This document shows, piece after piece, positions 43,274 through 54,701 of a stretch of 64,000 bases of DNA. The position numbers and the translations under genes were made by a program. The notes below the pieces were generated by a model. That model was given only the letters and a program-made list of their open reading frames with translations, did no database searches and was not told the origin of the DNA. Origin of the DNA: Hedera helix (lineage: Eukaryota > Streptophyta > Magnoliopsida > Apiales > Araliaceae); assembly GCA_947179155.2 (NCBI GenBank), contig OX359278.1:28157273-28221272 (forward strand), given 5' to 3'. Every line of letters begins with the position of its first letter. Position 1 is the first letter of the stretch.

Positions 43274-44303
43274 GTACCGTTGAATCCAGAATTGAGGGAG
43301 GAGATTCGTCAATAAGCTCACAATGCAAGGTACTCAATTCATCCCGGAAGCACAAAAATGTATCAAGATTTGAAGCAGTATTTTTGGTGGCCGAACATGA
43401 AGAGAGAAGTGGCCGAGTACGTCAGCCGATGTCTGACATGTCAGCGGGTTAAAGCGGAGCACCAGTGACTAAGCGGACTACTTCAACCACTTGAGATTCC
43501 AGAGTGGATGTGGGAGCACATCACAATGGACTTTGTGGTGGGTCTGGCACCGACACATAAGGGTTTAGATGTCATCTGCGTGATAGTGGATCATCTAACC
43601 AAGTCAGCCCATTTTCTACCGATCAGAATATGGTACAATCTAGAGCAGTTAGCAAAGCTCTATGTGAAGGAGATCGTGTCACGACATGGAATGCCGGTAT
43701 CAATTACGTCCGACAGAGATTCGCGCTTCACGTCAAATTTTTGGAGAAGTCTGCAGGCAAGAATGGGAACACAATTGAGGTTGAGTACGGCGTATCATCC
43801 TCAAACTAACGGCCAGAGCGAGCGAACAATTCAGACCTTGGAAGATATGCTTCGAGCAGTCATGATGGACTTAAAGGGCAGCTGGGACGACTATTTGCCA
43901 CTGGTAGAGTTCGCTTACAACAACAACTATCACGCTAGTATTGGCATGCCACCGTACGAAGCGCTTTATGGAAGAAAATGTCAAACACCGTTGTATTAGG
44001 ACGAGGTTGGTGAGCGAAGACTGCTTGGACCTGAAATGGTACAGCAGACTGTAGACATAGTGCATCTTATCAGAAATTAACTGGTAGCAGCTTAAGATCA
44101 TCAAAAGAAGTACGCGGATTTGCATCTCCAAAAGCGGGAATTCGACGTGGGCAGTTTCGTATTTCTGAAGGTATCTCCCTGGAAGGGAAAGATCCGATTT
44201 GGCAAGAAGGGCAAGTTGAGCCCTAGGTTCATAGGACCCTTCAAGATTTTGAGGCGAGTTGGTGAAGTTGCGTACGAGGTAGCATTACCTCCTGAACTTG
44301 AGC
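43274..44303 (+). pseudogene. Chromovirus integrase, main part
   Basis: The HHCC zinc finger is complete (H..H in 'AHNARYSIHPG', C..C in 'CLTCQR', 43310-43445). The catalytic core has Asp in 'CVIVDHLTKSAHF', Asp in 'ITSDRDSRFTSNFW' and Glu in 'NGQSERTIQTLED'. The GPY/F module follows ('LSPRFIGPFKILRRVGEVAYEVALP', 44210-44290). Stops are at 43313 (Gln expected), 43466 (TGA where Arg CGA is usual), 43997 (Trp expected) and two near 44078 and 44094. The frame is cut after Glu in 'PPELE' by the solo LTR at 44304 and resumes at 48306. Confidence 0.9.
44299..44303 (+). repeat. Left target site duplication (TGAGC) of solo LTR 2
   Basis: TGAGC is repeated exactly at 48301-48305. Removing the LTR and one TGAGC restores the pol frame across the site. 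Confidence 0.95.
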
Positions 44304-45199
44304 TGTAATATCCCAAATATTTTAAAAAGTGATCTAACAAGATCTAAGCAATATTGTCAATTCAAAACCTAAGAAGGATTGCTCAAGCATACCTTGAGCT
44401 ATCTTAAAGAATATATACGACTCGAAACTACGCTCGTATACAACTAAGAGGTTAATTTTTTTAACCTAAACTATATGTTATGTGATTAGTAAAGCTTGGA
44501 TTGAGCTTTTAAATGCGATATGTGAATTATCTATGTGTAGGATTTTGTGTTTTGGTTTGAGCAGTTAACCTTAACACTTATTAAAAATCAGAAGTCAATT
44601 TAGGGCAAAAACCTAAATTGGAAAAAGAGTTAAAATCTAAACCCTAACCCTAGGGTCTAAACCCTAGAAAATAACCTAGGCCCTTGAGCAAAATGTGAAG
44701 GTTAAATTGACATTCTGTTTCAAGATTCAACCTTCCCACGATTTGAAAACACGTAACAGTCAATAAAAGTTTTTCTCGAAAAACGTGTACAAGCACTATT
44801 CACGAGGTGATGTTTTTCATTCGTTTGACTGTTTCTTTCATCTGTAGGACTTTTTACATTTCACAATATAGTGATAATATGAGGTTTAGATGCCAGAGAA
44901 CCAATAAAATTTTCTGGAGGAAAAGACGAAAACGTCACGATTTACGAGAAAACGTTTGTCGTCGTTTTGACTGTTCTTTTCGATATTTTGATATATCGTA
45001 TTTCACGAAATAGCATTTATATGAAGTATAGATATTATTTAGCCAATAAAAGCTTTACTAGAAAAAAGTGTAAAACACTATTCATTGGGAAATTTTTCTT
45101 CCGAATTTTGAAAATTCACATTCCTAAATAGCATTTTTATTGAGAGTAGATGCATTTTGACCAACAAAATTTTTACCCAAAATAATTTATGGAGATTAG

Positions 45200-45390
45200 T
45201 ATTCACGTATACGGGATGAATACGTAGCGAATACGGAAGGAATACGAGAATAATAAAAGTTTATTGTAATGTATAATACGAGGATTATACGAAAGATTAT
45301 ACGAGATTAATACGAGAATAATACGAGGTATCATACCAGTAGAATACGAATATTATACGATGTATTATACGGAAGAAATACGTATAAATA
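45200..45390. repeat. ATACGA-rich patch
   Basis: More than a dozen variants of (a)atacgag/attatacga in 190 bp. Weaker counterparts lie in copy 1 near 5780-5845. Confidence 0.65.
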
Positions 45391-45627
45391 CTAAAGTATT
45401 ATACTATTTAATTAATTAGTTGAAATCAAACTAGTTTATGTGTAACTAAGTTAGTGTAACTAAACTAGGGAGAAGTAGCACGATTACACTAACTGAAAAA
45501 GAACTAGCACGATTTGTTTGGAACTAAATCCAAGTGAAAATAAATCGACCAATTAGAAGAAGGGTGATGTAAGCGATGATGCAAGCGCTAGGGAGAAATG
45601 ACCTAAATACCCTAACTTTGAAAGTCC

Positions 45628-45635
45628 TATAAATA
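45628..45635 (+). promoter_or_regulatory. TATA box of solo LTR copy 2
   Basis: TATAAATA in context 'gtcctataaatagaagg'. It aligns with the box at 6154 in copy 1. Confidence 0.6.
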
Positions 45636-45787
45636 GAAGGCTTAATGTTCATTAGTTCTTTACCATTTTGAAAGCTAAAGAGCAAATATAGAGAGAGTTC
45701 TTGTGAGACAAGAATCGATTGCAAAGAAATAGTTAAAGCTTGCAATAATAAAAGGTACGATTCTTAGTTATTGTAATGTTTATTTTT

Positions 45788-46330
45788 ACCGACGAGGCTC
45801 AAGAACATAAGTCGTAGCCATGTACGATTTTTCGTTCTCCGTGTTCCTTATGACTTGAGCAAGTCGTTGTTATGTCAAATTTCATTTCATAGTTTAAAGC
45901 TCAAGAACATACGTCGTAGCCATGTACGGTTTATCCGTTCTCCGTGTTCTTCGTATGTTCTGGAATATTATTATAAATTGTTATAATTATGTAAACAAGT
46001 CGTTATAATGACCAAATTTTGTCAATTATAAAGTGTTATAATCACATATGTAAGCAGTTATAATGCTCAAATTATTTCAAGTATGAAATCCAAAAGCTCA
46101 AGAACATAAGTCGTTACCATGTACGATTTTTCGTTCTTCGTGTTCTTCGTGTGTTCTTGAGCAAAAGTCATAATTTCTACATAAGTAGGTTTATGATTTG
46201 GTAATTTAGTGTTATTGGATGATGAAACATAATGGCCTTGCTAAATAATGCTTGTGGCATCAAGTTTTAGTAGTCGAAACGAAGAACGATGAAACTTTGT
46301 TCTTCGTGTTCTTCGATTCGTTCTTCGTGT
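45788..46330. repeat. Tandem units with internal inverted CTCAAGAACA/TGTTCTTGAG
   Basis: Units at about 45788, 45899 and 46094 share 'ctcaagaacata(a/c)gtcgt..ccatgtacg..tt..cgttct(c/t)cgtgttc'. A decayed fourth is near 46280. The 46094 unit ends 'tgttcttgagc', so it can fold on itself. Confidence 0.7.
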
Positions 46331-48300
46331 TCTTGAGAAAAAGTCATGAAATCTTATATAAGTAGGTTTATGATTTTGTTATTTCTATGTTATGAAGTGA
46401 TATGAAGTGTTAGAACATGTTATCTTAGCAAATTAATGCTTGAGGTATCATGTTTTACAAATCGAATCAAAGAAAGTTAAGTCTAATATAGTCGCAGAAT
46501 ATTTTTTCAAATTTCCGAAACTTTAAAGTCTGAATCTGCCTTATAAACCTAAATGAAAGTTCTAGATCATAAAATTCTAAGCAATTTAGACTCAAGAATC
46601 ACTCAAAAATGTTTTCGTATGACAAAGTTATGGCTGTTACTATCAAAGAGGTCAGAAATATGAATCAGTTTTAGATCCGTCCCATTACTGGCGAAATATG
46701 TGTAAATCAGTAAGTAATCTCGAACTTTGGTCTGAATAAAAGTTGTAGATACGGAAGTTACGAACGCGTGAAATTTTGAACGACTCAAAAATGTTTTAAA
46801 ACGAAGAAGTTGTGGCCGTTTAATCAAGCCGGGGTCTAGCAGCCAAACATGCTGCCTATTTTTTAAAAAGTTACTTAAAAATGAGTTTTTGAGTTGGACA
46901 ATTTCCCAAATAATTCCACCTATGGAAATAGTCTAGTTAAGTTATTCTAAGACTTATTCAAAAGGAAAATTTGATAAACTAACGTTCGGGGTCGCGTAAA
47001 CCTTTTTGTAGGCGTTTAACGATTTCCCGGGAAAACCCTAACATGGTTTTAAAGGCAAGTCTTCCAACTCTTGCTATGTGCTACTTGTGTAGTATTGTTA
47101 AAATGATAAATGAGATGTGTAATGTCATGTTATTATGCAATAGATGATATGTGAAGTCTTTAACTGATGTTTACAAGCCTTCTAACTGTTATGCGTTATG
47201 TTTACGATTTATGAACATGATTTATACACTTTGTTTGTCAATGTGATATAAATTGTTCGAATGCGAGTTATATGTGATATTAAATGGAGAATTATATTCA
47301 GTCAAGGCATGTTAATGTTTATATGAAAGCATAAACTGCGTATGTGCTGCATGTTAGACTTGCTGAGCCGTCGTGCTCATTCTTGCGAATAAAACCTTAT
47401 TTGCAGATTAAAGATGAACGTTAAGAAGATCATGAACGTAAAGATGAAGCGTAGATTAGGTTTTCATGTTTATTACTTGTATTTGTATAAGTCATAACGA
47501 CTGTTGTAATACGAACAAACAAACATGTAACCGAATATTAAATGAATGATATAAATTATTATCATCAGAATGTTGTTATGTCTTTATTTTGATATAACCT
47601 AGAATTGTTAAGACTTAACATAGTATTGATAATGATCTATTTATCTGGATGAGGATCGATAAATAACTAGTGAGTGTTGTACATCCGAGACAGGACTAAG
47701 CGATGTTGACTGGTCAAAACCATCGTTAAGGTTCCTCGGACCCAGGTATAACTCGTTATTACTATTCTGAATACCATATAAGTAGGATTATTGATATGAA
47801 GAGATATCACTATAAACAAATATGTTTCGAATGAGGGTTTTAACTAGTTGGGTAATGTTCTGTACGGAAAGAGAATTTTGCGCCGGACAAAGATGCAACC
47901 ATTTGTCACGGATAAAGATGCAAACATTTATCACGGGTGAAGATACAAACATTCACCGCGAGATTCTCTGTTCCCAAGAGCCGTCCTAATGAATTAATAC
48001 CGTGGATGCTGGAACATGTAAAGTTATAGAATATTTAAATCTTAAGGTTAAAATTAGACCGTTATATATGGTTTTATCCATTTATACGGATGAAATACAA
48101 GTTCATACTTGTATACATATGAGACTGAGATCAAGTTAAGATCCAGGGACAAAGTTAAGAGAAAATTTTAATGTATAGTCTAAAATAAGACTATTTCAAC
48201 CAATATGATTATGGGATCATTGGTTAAGTCGATAGATGTATGAAATTAACGCACAAGGTCCGCCGCATCGAAAGCGCGGGGGATTTTTGGGGGCGTTACA

Positions 48301-48568
48301 TGAGCACATTCACAATGTATTTTATGTGTCAGTGTTGCGACCGTATAAACTGGACTACAAGCACATTATCTCTTATGAACCAATTCAAGTCAAGAAGGAC
48401 TTGTCATACGAAGAAGTTCCTGTCCAGATACTCGATAGGAAGGAATAGAAGCTGATGAACAAGATAATTCATTCTGTCAAAGTACTTTGGAAGAATCATG
48501 CAGTTGAAGAAGCTACGTGGGAACTCGAGGAGAAAATGAGAGCAAATTATCCACAGTTATTCAAGTGA
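48301..48568 (+). pseudogene. Chromovirus integrase C-terminus and chromodomain
   Basis: Resumes pol after the solo LTR with 'EHIHNVFYVSVLRPY', directly joining 'PPELE' upstream. It continues to a chromodomain-like tail: 'VPVQILDRKE', a TAG at 48446 (Gln expected), then 'KVLWKNHAVEEATWELEEKM' and 'YPQLF', ending TGA at 48566-48568. This tail targets integration to marked chromatin and is the signature of Tekay/Del-type chromoviruses. Confidence 0.85.
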
Positions 48569-48599
48569 CCTTATTTTACAATTCCGAGGATGAAATTTT

Positions 48600-48615
48600 T
48601 ATAAGAGGTGGAGAC
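48600..48615 (+). other. Polypurine tract of large chromovirus
   Basis: tataagaggtggagac directly before the 3' LTR start TGTAATG. It follows 'ccgaggatgaaattttt', the phrase usual before chromovirus polypurine tracts. Confidence 0.85.
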
Positions 48616-49147
48616 TGTAATGACCACAAATTTTAAACTTCATTATAAATTTAATTTAATAGTTTAATTTTAATGAAATGAATTTTTTGTGGATTAATTA
48701 GGTGTATATATATAAACATATGTATATGTACATAATTGGAATTATGAGTAAGAAATAAATGAATTGTTTGAGAACAATTTATGGAAAAAGGAGAGTAATT
48801 ACATGTAATTATACAATAACAATTGTATAATTTAAGTGTGTTATTTAAATAAATTGTAGAATCCCAAGTAAATTTTAATGTGTAAGTTATTACACTAAAA
48901 ATATTATTTTTATTATATAAGAATAATTTGATTCCTAATGAAAAAGATATTTTTTTTGTGCATAATTATTAATGTATTAAATAATGGGCTATACTATTAT
49001 TTTAATTACATGTATGGGTATTACAAATATCATCATTTAATTTAATTATATATGAATATATTACATGAGCGTGTTCGTGTATATATTATATATATAATAG
49101 GTGTGTGAATCCTAGTATACTATATATGTAGTAGCAATAGGTCGGTG

Positions 49148-49198
<51 letters not shown>

Positions 49199-49425
49199 GC
49201 ATGTTGCTTACTTACTTCGATTATTATTAAGTAATTTAATGGGTAGCCAATCAAATTAATTGTCAAGCCCATGGAGAGTATTCATTTAGAGCCCAAGCTA
49301 TTGGAAATGATTTAACTGTTTAGTCTCAATTTAATTGATGGTTGAACCAAGCAAGGTAATCTAGAAATCCAAATCATTTGATGCATGGTCACAATTCCGA
49401 GCAGGGATGCTGATAAAGTAAGGTA

Positions 49426-49535
<110 letters not shown>

Positions 49536-50734
49536 GGATTAAGGCCAATGTCTTTCGAATATGTAATGGGAGGTGCTGACAGTCTCGGGGAAAGGGACTT
49601 CAACTTTTCACCCACTATTGTCCACTCCCAGGAAAAAAAAAAAAAAAGCAGCCACCCAACACTGTCGTATATTAAAAGTAAACCCCATGTGGGCTGAAAT
49701 GATTTTTGGTAGCATGGCCGGGTGAAAGCTCTTCACAAAACCCCTCTTGACCATCGAATAATTCTAGTATGAACTGGTCCAGAAATCTGAGTAAAGACTG
49801 ATGTTTGGGTAATAATTCCTATATATATAGAGACCCTCGTTCACTTTACTGAGCTTGCTAAGGTTATTTTCTTCTGTTACATGAGAGATATAGTGAGTTG
49901 AAAGGAAGAGAAAATCTGTAGGTGGAGTTATCCAATGGATGACGTCTGGCTTCCTCACTTACTTCGGGGGAAAAAAAACAAAAAAACAAAAAAACAGGAG
50001 AAGTGCTTCCAAATCAAGGAGGTATAACCCTGTTGCCTCAAATATTTTTTTATTCAGTTAGTCAGTGGCTTAATATCCATGACATGTTGTATATGCTGTA
50101 ACGATGTAATAATTTAGCAAAGGATTTTATAGTTTGTCTTGTTACGAATGTCATTACTCGGAATGTCAAAAAAAAATTGAAAAAAAAAAAAAAAAAAAAC
50201 TCAAACATTTTTACCAGAAAACAAAATATGAGCAGCCCGCTCCCGGAGTTACTGTTCATGCTCCGTAAATCAAAATCATGATCCATCAACTCTGGGTGTT
50301 AGAGCTATTTGATACAAAGATTTTTCAAGTGGATGGACTAAAAACTGATTTAAAACGAGTGAGATATGATTTTTTTGAATAAACTACCCCGCTGTTAGAA
50401 TGAACGCTTGCACATCCGGCTATTTGACCACTTTCAGTGGCCAAACCTTGTTCAAATGAATGATCCGATGATGGAAAATTGTAGTTTAAGAAGATACAAA
50501 GCTAACGAGACTGACTAGAGGTCAATCGGAGTTATGAAACTCATGATATAAGCATTTCTGCTCGGGACCCCTAAATTATCCAGAAAATTCGCGAATTTTG
50601 CAACATGTAAATCCATTTAATCATTAAAAATCTTAGTTACTTAAATTTTTAATGCATGTTAATGGATGTTTGAACTAATTAAAATAATGTTTATGTGTAT
50701 TTAATCATTTAAATATTAATTAAGTAGCATTAAG

Positions 50735-51470
50735 TAATGAGTAATTATAGTTAGTGTTGTTCAACTAACTATTGAGATTAAATGATAAATAAAGTTAAAT
50801 AATTAATTAATTTTTATTTAAATAATAATTAAAGAGTTTTTGAATAAATAAATAAATTATTTATTATTTAATTGAGAATTAAATAGTAAATAAAGATAAG
50901 TAACTAACTAATTATTATTTAGTTAATATTAAATAATAGTTAAAGGGAGATAAGATTTATAAATTTATTTTTATTATTTAAATAATATTAAATAGTAAAT
51001 AAAGATAATTGAGCATTAATTATTATTTAACTAGCATTACATAATTATTAAATGGAATTTAAGTTAATAAATTTATTTTTTATTATTTAATTAAAATTAA
51101 ATAATAAATAAGGATAAATAAATTAATTATTATTTAACCTTAAATAATAATTAAAGAAAAATAAATAAATAAATAAATAAATAAGTAATTGTTATTTAAT
51201 TGGCATTAAAGAATAATAAAGAAGATTAAAATTAGTAAACTACTTAATTACTATTTAATTTCTTTAAATTAAATAATAAGTAAGGATAATTACTTAGTTA
51301 ATTATTATTTAATTATTATTAAATAATAATTAGAGGAGGTTAAGATTAACACGATAATTATTTGTTATTAAGTAAGTACAATTAGTTGTTATTTATTTTA
51401 AATAATAACTAAAGATAATTAATTAATTACTATTTAATTAAGACTGAATAGTAATTAAATAGAGATATAG
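50735..51470. repeat. AT-rich degenerate tandem repeats in 3' LTR
   Basis: The same array as 12960-13740 with small unit gains and losses, including an (aata)n run near 51162-51185. Confidence 0.75.
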
Positions 51471-52771
51471 TGAATCAAATAATTTAATTATGCATTTATT
51501 TAAACAATTATAATAAATTGTTTAAGTGTTTAGCAAGTGTTTAACACTTGAGAAAAATACTCTTAACTTATTAAATCATTAATCTAAGTTTGTTTAAGTG
51601 TCTATAGGGTTAATGATAGTATATTGAATGATGTGAATTATGTGTTAGACTTATTTGATAGATAAGTTTCTAATAAGCGTACAAACATACCAGTACACAC
51701 ACTATTAATTGTTTGACCGACTTGATTAATGTTAGGTCTTTCTAAGTCAGTTAATTAAAGCTAGACATTAATTGTAGCTGAGCAGACAGGTAAGTTCCTT
51801 ATCTCTAAACCGATTCTTGTATTTACTTTGATAATGCAAGTTATTTATTTAAGCTTGAATTTCAATTCCAAGCATGTTTTACGTGGTTTAATTACTTTAT
51901 GATTATACCACATCAATATTATTGTGATTCGCACTTTGTGCACTTAAACTTGTACAGTCACTGACTTGTATCTTATTTAATGTTCTACCGTTTAAAGAAC
52001 TATTCAGAGTTAAGTCTAAGCTATTGTTCGGCTAGACAATGATGTCAAAGATTTTATTTCAAAAAAAAAAAAAAAGTTATCTAAACCACTGAAGGTGCGG
52101 ATTCTTGGACTAATATGAACACCCCTTCAATATAGGGGAGTAACCCATGTATCTAATATATGATACAACTCTCAGAAATTAAATGTTATGCATACACATA
52201 GTGTACAAGAGACTGATCCCCTCGAGTACGTATTTCTGGTAGTAACTATTGGGTCAATTAGCTTTTGACTCCAGTGAAAGTTTATAGTTTATAGTCTACT
52301 TGACTATATTGATTCTAAAAGCAAATCATTATTCTTGCTTATGTTATTCATATTATTGAATTGTTTCAACTATTCCTTTCATTCATGATATATTATCTCT
52401 TATTGTTATTTAAACTTGTTGAGTAAACTAGTTGTTCACCCTTGCTATATCATGAACCTTATTGCAGTGAAACCCGAGACTTCTGGGAATGACAAGGGTA
52501 ATAGAAAGATGAAGTGATAGACTTCAGGATGTAGCCTTTTAGTTAGCTAAGTTCCTTATTATGTAATATAAACCCTAAGTTCTTTATTAAGGGTATTTTT
52601 GTACTTTTGACTGTAAGGTTATCGTATTCTGGGATGAGTAACATATTTTGCATAAACAACATATGTCTATTATTCTGCATTTAGTTATTGTATGTTGTTT
52701 AGTGGTGGATGTTTACATTGGATCGTGATGATCGAATTCGGGTGATTATGACCCAAATTTAGGGCGCCACA

Positions 52772-52776
52772 GCTAA
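52772..52776 (+). repeat. Right target site duplication (GCTAA) of large chromovirus
   Basis: A perfect copy of 10935-10939. Confidence 0.9.
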
Positions 52777-54040
52777 CGTTAATCTGTAGATTCTAATCGA
52801 TAGATTTGTAGAAGAATGCGAAGGATCAAGGGAGGTGAACTCGTAGCTGTTCAAGTGTTGAATCTACAAAGGTATTATCTTTTATCCTTTCTCAATTAAT
52901 AAGTATTGTATAAGAAAGATCCTAAAAATTCGTTTGTAAAAAAAATTAACTATGATTTATGCTTGCTTCCATTGCGTTACTTCAATTTGATTGTATGTAT
53001 GTATAGATTTTGCAAACCAACTGTGGCATCAAGAGTCAAACTTATGCGAATTATTAGTTATTTTTATTTCGTATATGTATGGATATGTGTTTAGAACAAT
53101 TTATTGGGCATAATATGTTGTAAAAAATATGGATTTTGAAAAACTAGAAGCAAATTCTGATTTTTTAGTAAAAAACTGCGTAGCAGTTTTTGATTCTATG
53201 ACGCTGTGCTTGGGTGCAGCCCTTCAGTTGTTTCTGATGCGCCGGGGCAGAAGAGTATTGTACTGCACGTTGTGCAAAGGTGAAGAACAACATAGAGGTT
53301 TGCGCTGAGGCGCATGTCACAGAATTCTTATTTTTTTTGTAGGTTTTCAATAACAAAATAAAATGTTTATTTTGATGATTTTATAATTAAAATAAAGAGT
53401 TTATTTTAAACTTAAAATTCGATTTCATGCAACTTTAATTGCCCATTAAATGATATCGATATATTTATGGAATAGTTTTAATTCATGAGATGAATGATGC
53501 ATATGAAGATATGTATGATATAAATTGTGTATTGATACATATGATGATATTTATGATAATACAAGGAATTGATTATGAACTATTGACCAATGTGTGATTA
53601 AATTTATTTTGGTTGGATGCTTAAATGAATTGGTTTTAAATAAATAGGTTCTGCGTACCTCGCCTCTCTAATTTATTTTTTATGTAAATTCTATCTCCCT
53701 CCTATGTACTTTTTCTTAACTGGTGATCAAGGTTTCTGTTTTATGTTAATAGATTGTAATATGATTAGTTAGATTTATTTGAGGAATTGAAGCCGAAGAG
53801 CAATGAGCGCTTGAAGACCTGTTTGTATTAGAGCCCGGTTTTAAATGCAATAGTTGCATTTATATATTTATTCTTGCACCTTAGGTTTAATCTTTTGGTT
53901 CATTTGGTAGCTCGAGTGAACCAAACTAGAATAAAGTCCATAATTAATCCAAGTAGAATATAGTATTCTATATGTGCATCCTTATTGTGTATATATTATA
54001 TATTATTAAACATGTTTTGCTTATTAAATAATATGACGCG

Positions 54041-54041
<1 letters not shown>

Positions 54042-54078
<37 letters not shown>

Positions 54079-54119
54079 GTGTGTGTGTGTGTGTGTGTGT
54101 GCGCGCGCACGCGCGTGTG
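54042..54119. repeat. Compound microsatellite (AT)n(GT)n(GC)n
   Basis: A TA run, then GT, then a mixed GC/AC tail (gcgcgcgcacgcgcgtgtgc) capable of Z-DNA. Confidence 0.9.
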
Positions 54120-54613
54120 CTAAACAAGATGAGAAAATTAATAATAAACCCCTCAAGGTAAATGTATTAAGTTGTAACGTTCAAAGACATTTGAAATGTC
54201 GAACATGACCTTCTAGCATGATAAAACGATAGAGCATCAAATATTTAATATGAGTTTGTTGTACTCACACAAGGCTTCTATTAATTATTTGATATGTTAT
54301 TTTATTACATAGTGGATGTTTATAAGGAATTAAACAATACCATTTTGTTGTGCACACACAAGAATTACATTTTTCTCTTAACCTATATGGAATGCTAGGT
54401 CGGACTTAACTTAGTTAATTTTGATTTGGATATGCGCACACTTAATCATAATAATCTACGAGACAAACTTAAAAGGAGTTGCATGATGATGTAATTGACA
54501 AGGAGTTGTCTACCTATTGAATAAACTATCATTTGTTGTGTACAGACAAGGTTATACTTATGTCGATAGGGTCTTTAATCTCACTAGAGAATCTTTAATT
54601 AGATTTGCTAAAC

Positions 54614-54621
54614 TATAAATA
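54614..54621 (+). promoter_or_regulatory. TATA box of unassigned promoter
   Basis: TATAAATA followed by agagggc, about 80 bp before the inserted LTR at 54702. Its transcript unit is not identified. Confidence 0.4.
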
Positions 54622-54701
54622 GAGGGCTATATAGTTTGACAAAAATAGTGAGAGAGACCATTCTAAACAAAGGCCTAATTAACTTGATGATTAATAAAAA
54701 T

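Larger units (their letters stand above)
44304..48300 (+). mobile_element. Solo LTR, copy 2 (4.0 kb), inserted in chromovirus pol
   Basis: TGTAATATCC to GGGCGTTACA with a perfect TGAGC duplication on both sides. There is no primer site, polypurine tract or gene inside. The ends match copy 1 (5353-8646). TATAAATA at 45628-45635. The middle carries an ATACGA-rich patch (45200-45390) and three copies of a unit beginning 'ctcaagaacataagtcgt' (45788-46160) that copy 1 lacks. Near the 3' end it has 'gctgagccgtcgtgctcattctt', a chromovirus-LTR-like phrase. Confidence 0.85.
52777..54701. other. Target DNA right of the large chromovirus
   Basis: No convincing ORF. It continues the sequence of 10646-10939. 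It contains 'gaaggatcaagggaggtgaa' followed by a GT splice-donor-like 'acaaaggtattatc' (52866), a GC-richer patch (53170-53330) in AT-rich surroundings, a compound microsatellite, and near its end a TATAAATA box (54614-54621) followed by 'gagagagacc'. That end looks like the promoter part of an LTR or gene, cut by the LTR starting at 54702. Confidence 0.4.
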
